Source: an uncultured Roseburia sp.
GTDB lineage: Bacteria; Bacillota; Clostridia; Lachnospirales; Lachnospiraceae
DNA: 5,881 nt
Reading direction: 5' to 3'
Assembly: GCA_934307185.1 (NCBI GenBank)
Contig: CAKRCJ010000155.1
Coordinates: 1 to 5,881, forward strand
Numbering within the stretch: position 1 is the stretch's first letter; each line of letters begins with the position of its first letter. Positions 5,719 through 5,881 of the stretch are shown here, piece after piece. The notes beneath the pieces are model-generated. The model did no database searches and was not told the origin of the DNA. It saw only the letters and a list, made by a program, of their open reading frames with translations. A program made the position numbers and the translations under genes.

Positions 5719-5881
5719 AGTGTTTCACTCCCTTCAAAATGCAGCAGAGACAATGCTTTCTCTGTGCGAAAACAAATTTGCAGATTCGGTTTTTCATAAC
5801 GTAAACGGTTGATTGCTTCCGTCTTATCAATCAGTCCGTCAAAGAATAGCTCCACCGTATTGAACACCTTATCATTTGCAA
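5715..5881 (-). CDS. DUF3990 domain protein, C-terminal 54 residues; 5' end outside window
   Basis: The fragment reads ANDKVFNTVELFFDGLIDKT... and closes with PNLQICFRTEKALSLLHFEG and SETL. I recognise this as the C-terminus of the DUF3990 family (PF13151), whose intact members are about 150-180 residues and begin with a YHGS-like motif that lies beyond the right edge here. DUF3990 has been regarded as related to the ADP-ribosyltransferase fold, so the full protein may modify a cellular target and act as a toxin; this fragment cannot show the active site. Its TGA overlaps the next gene's ATG by 4 nt, giving a tight operon with the DUF3791-like partner. The frame is open to the edge with no sign of decay. 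No promoter is visible within the window. Confidence 0.85.
   Translation of the reverse strand, partial: ANDKVFNTVELFFDGLIDKTEAINRLRYEKPNLQICFRTEKALSLLHFEGSETL

Overview
The window looks like a chromosomal segment from a low-to-moderate GC Clostridia, most likely Lachnospiraceae. The grounds are AT-rich intergenic DNA, strong GGAGG-type ribosome binding sites, a CIRCE heat-shock operator, and three protein types I recognise from that family: an Rpn-type PD-(D/E)XK nuclease, a patatin of the GGGMKCAYSAG type, and a DUF3990/DUF3791-like gene pair. The lineage comes from recalled protein similarity, not from a search.

Layout from left to right. Positions 1-302 (minus) hold the N-terminal 100 codons of trpS, with a promoter at 422-450 and a leader that can fold. 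Positions 460-1193 (minus) hold the wreck of an Rpn-family nuclease/transposase gene. Its start, ribosome binding site and promoter (1412-1440) are intact, but two internal deletions, each with a frame change, have removed part of the domain. Its leader of about 200 nt carries two related hairpins. Positions 1608-2480 (plus) encode an intact patatin-like phospholipase. Positions 2455-5043 (minus) encode a complete ClpB disaggregase, convergent with the patatin gene and overlapping it by 26 nt. clpB has a strong sigma-A type promoter overlapped by a CIRCE operator, which indicates HrcA control. Positions 5248-5431 contain no gene but hold a terminator-like hairpin and a pair of short direct repeats. 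Positions 5473-5881 (minus) hold the end of a probable toxin-antitoxin-like operon: the last 54 codons of a DUF3990-type protein, overlapping by ATGA the start of an 81-residue DUF3791-like protein.

The genes are not one pathway. trpS and clpB are housekeeping and stress genes. The decayed Rpn gene and the DUF3990 pair are accessory genes inserted beside them. The least characterised part is the DUF3990/DUF3791-like pair, which is cut by the right edge. The most instructive structural observations are the double-deletion Rpn pseudogene with its intact control region, and the CIRCE operator whose single non-consensus base completes the -35 box of clpB.
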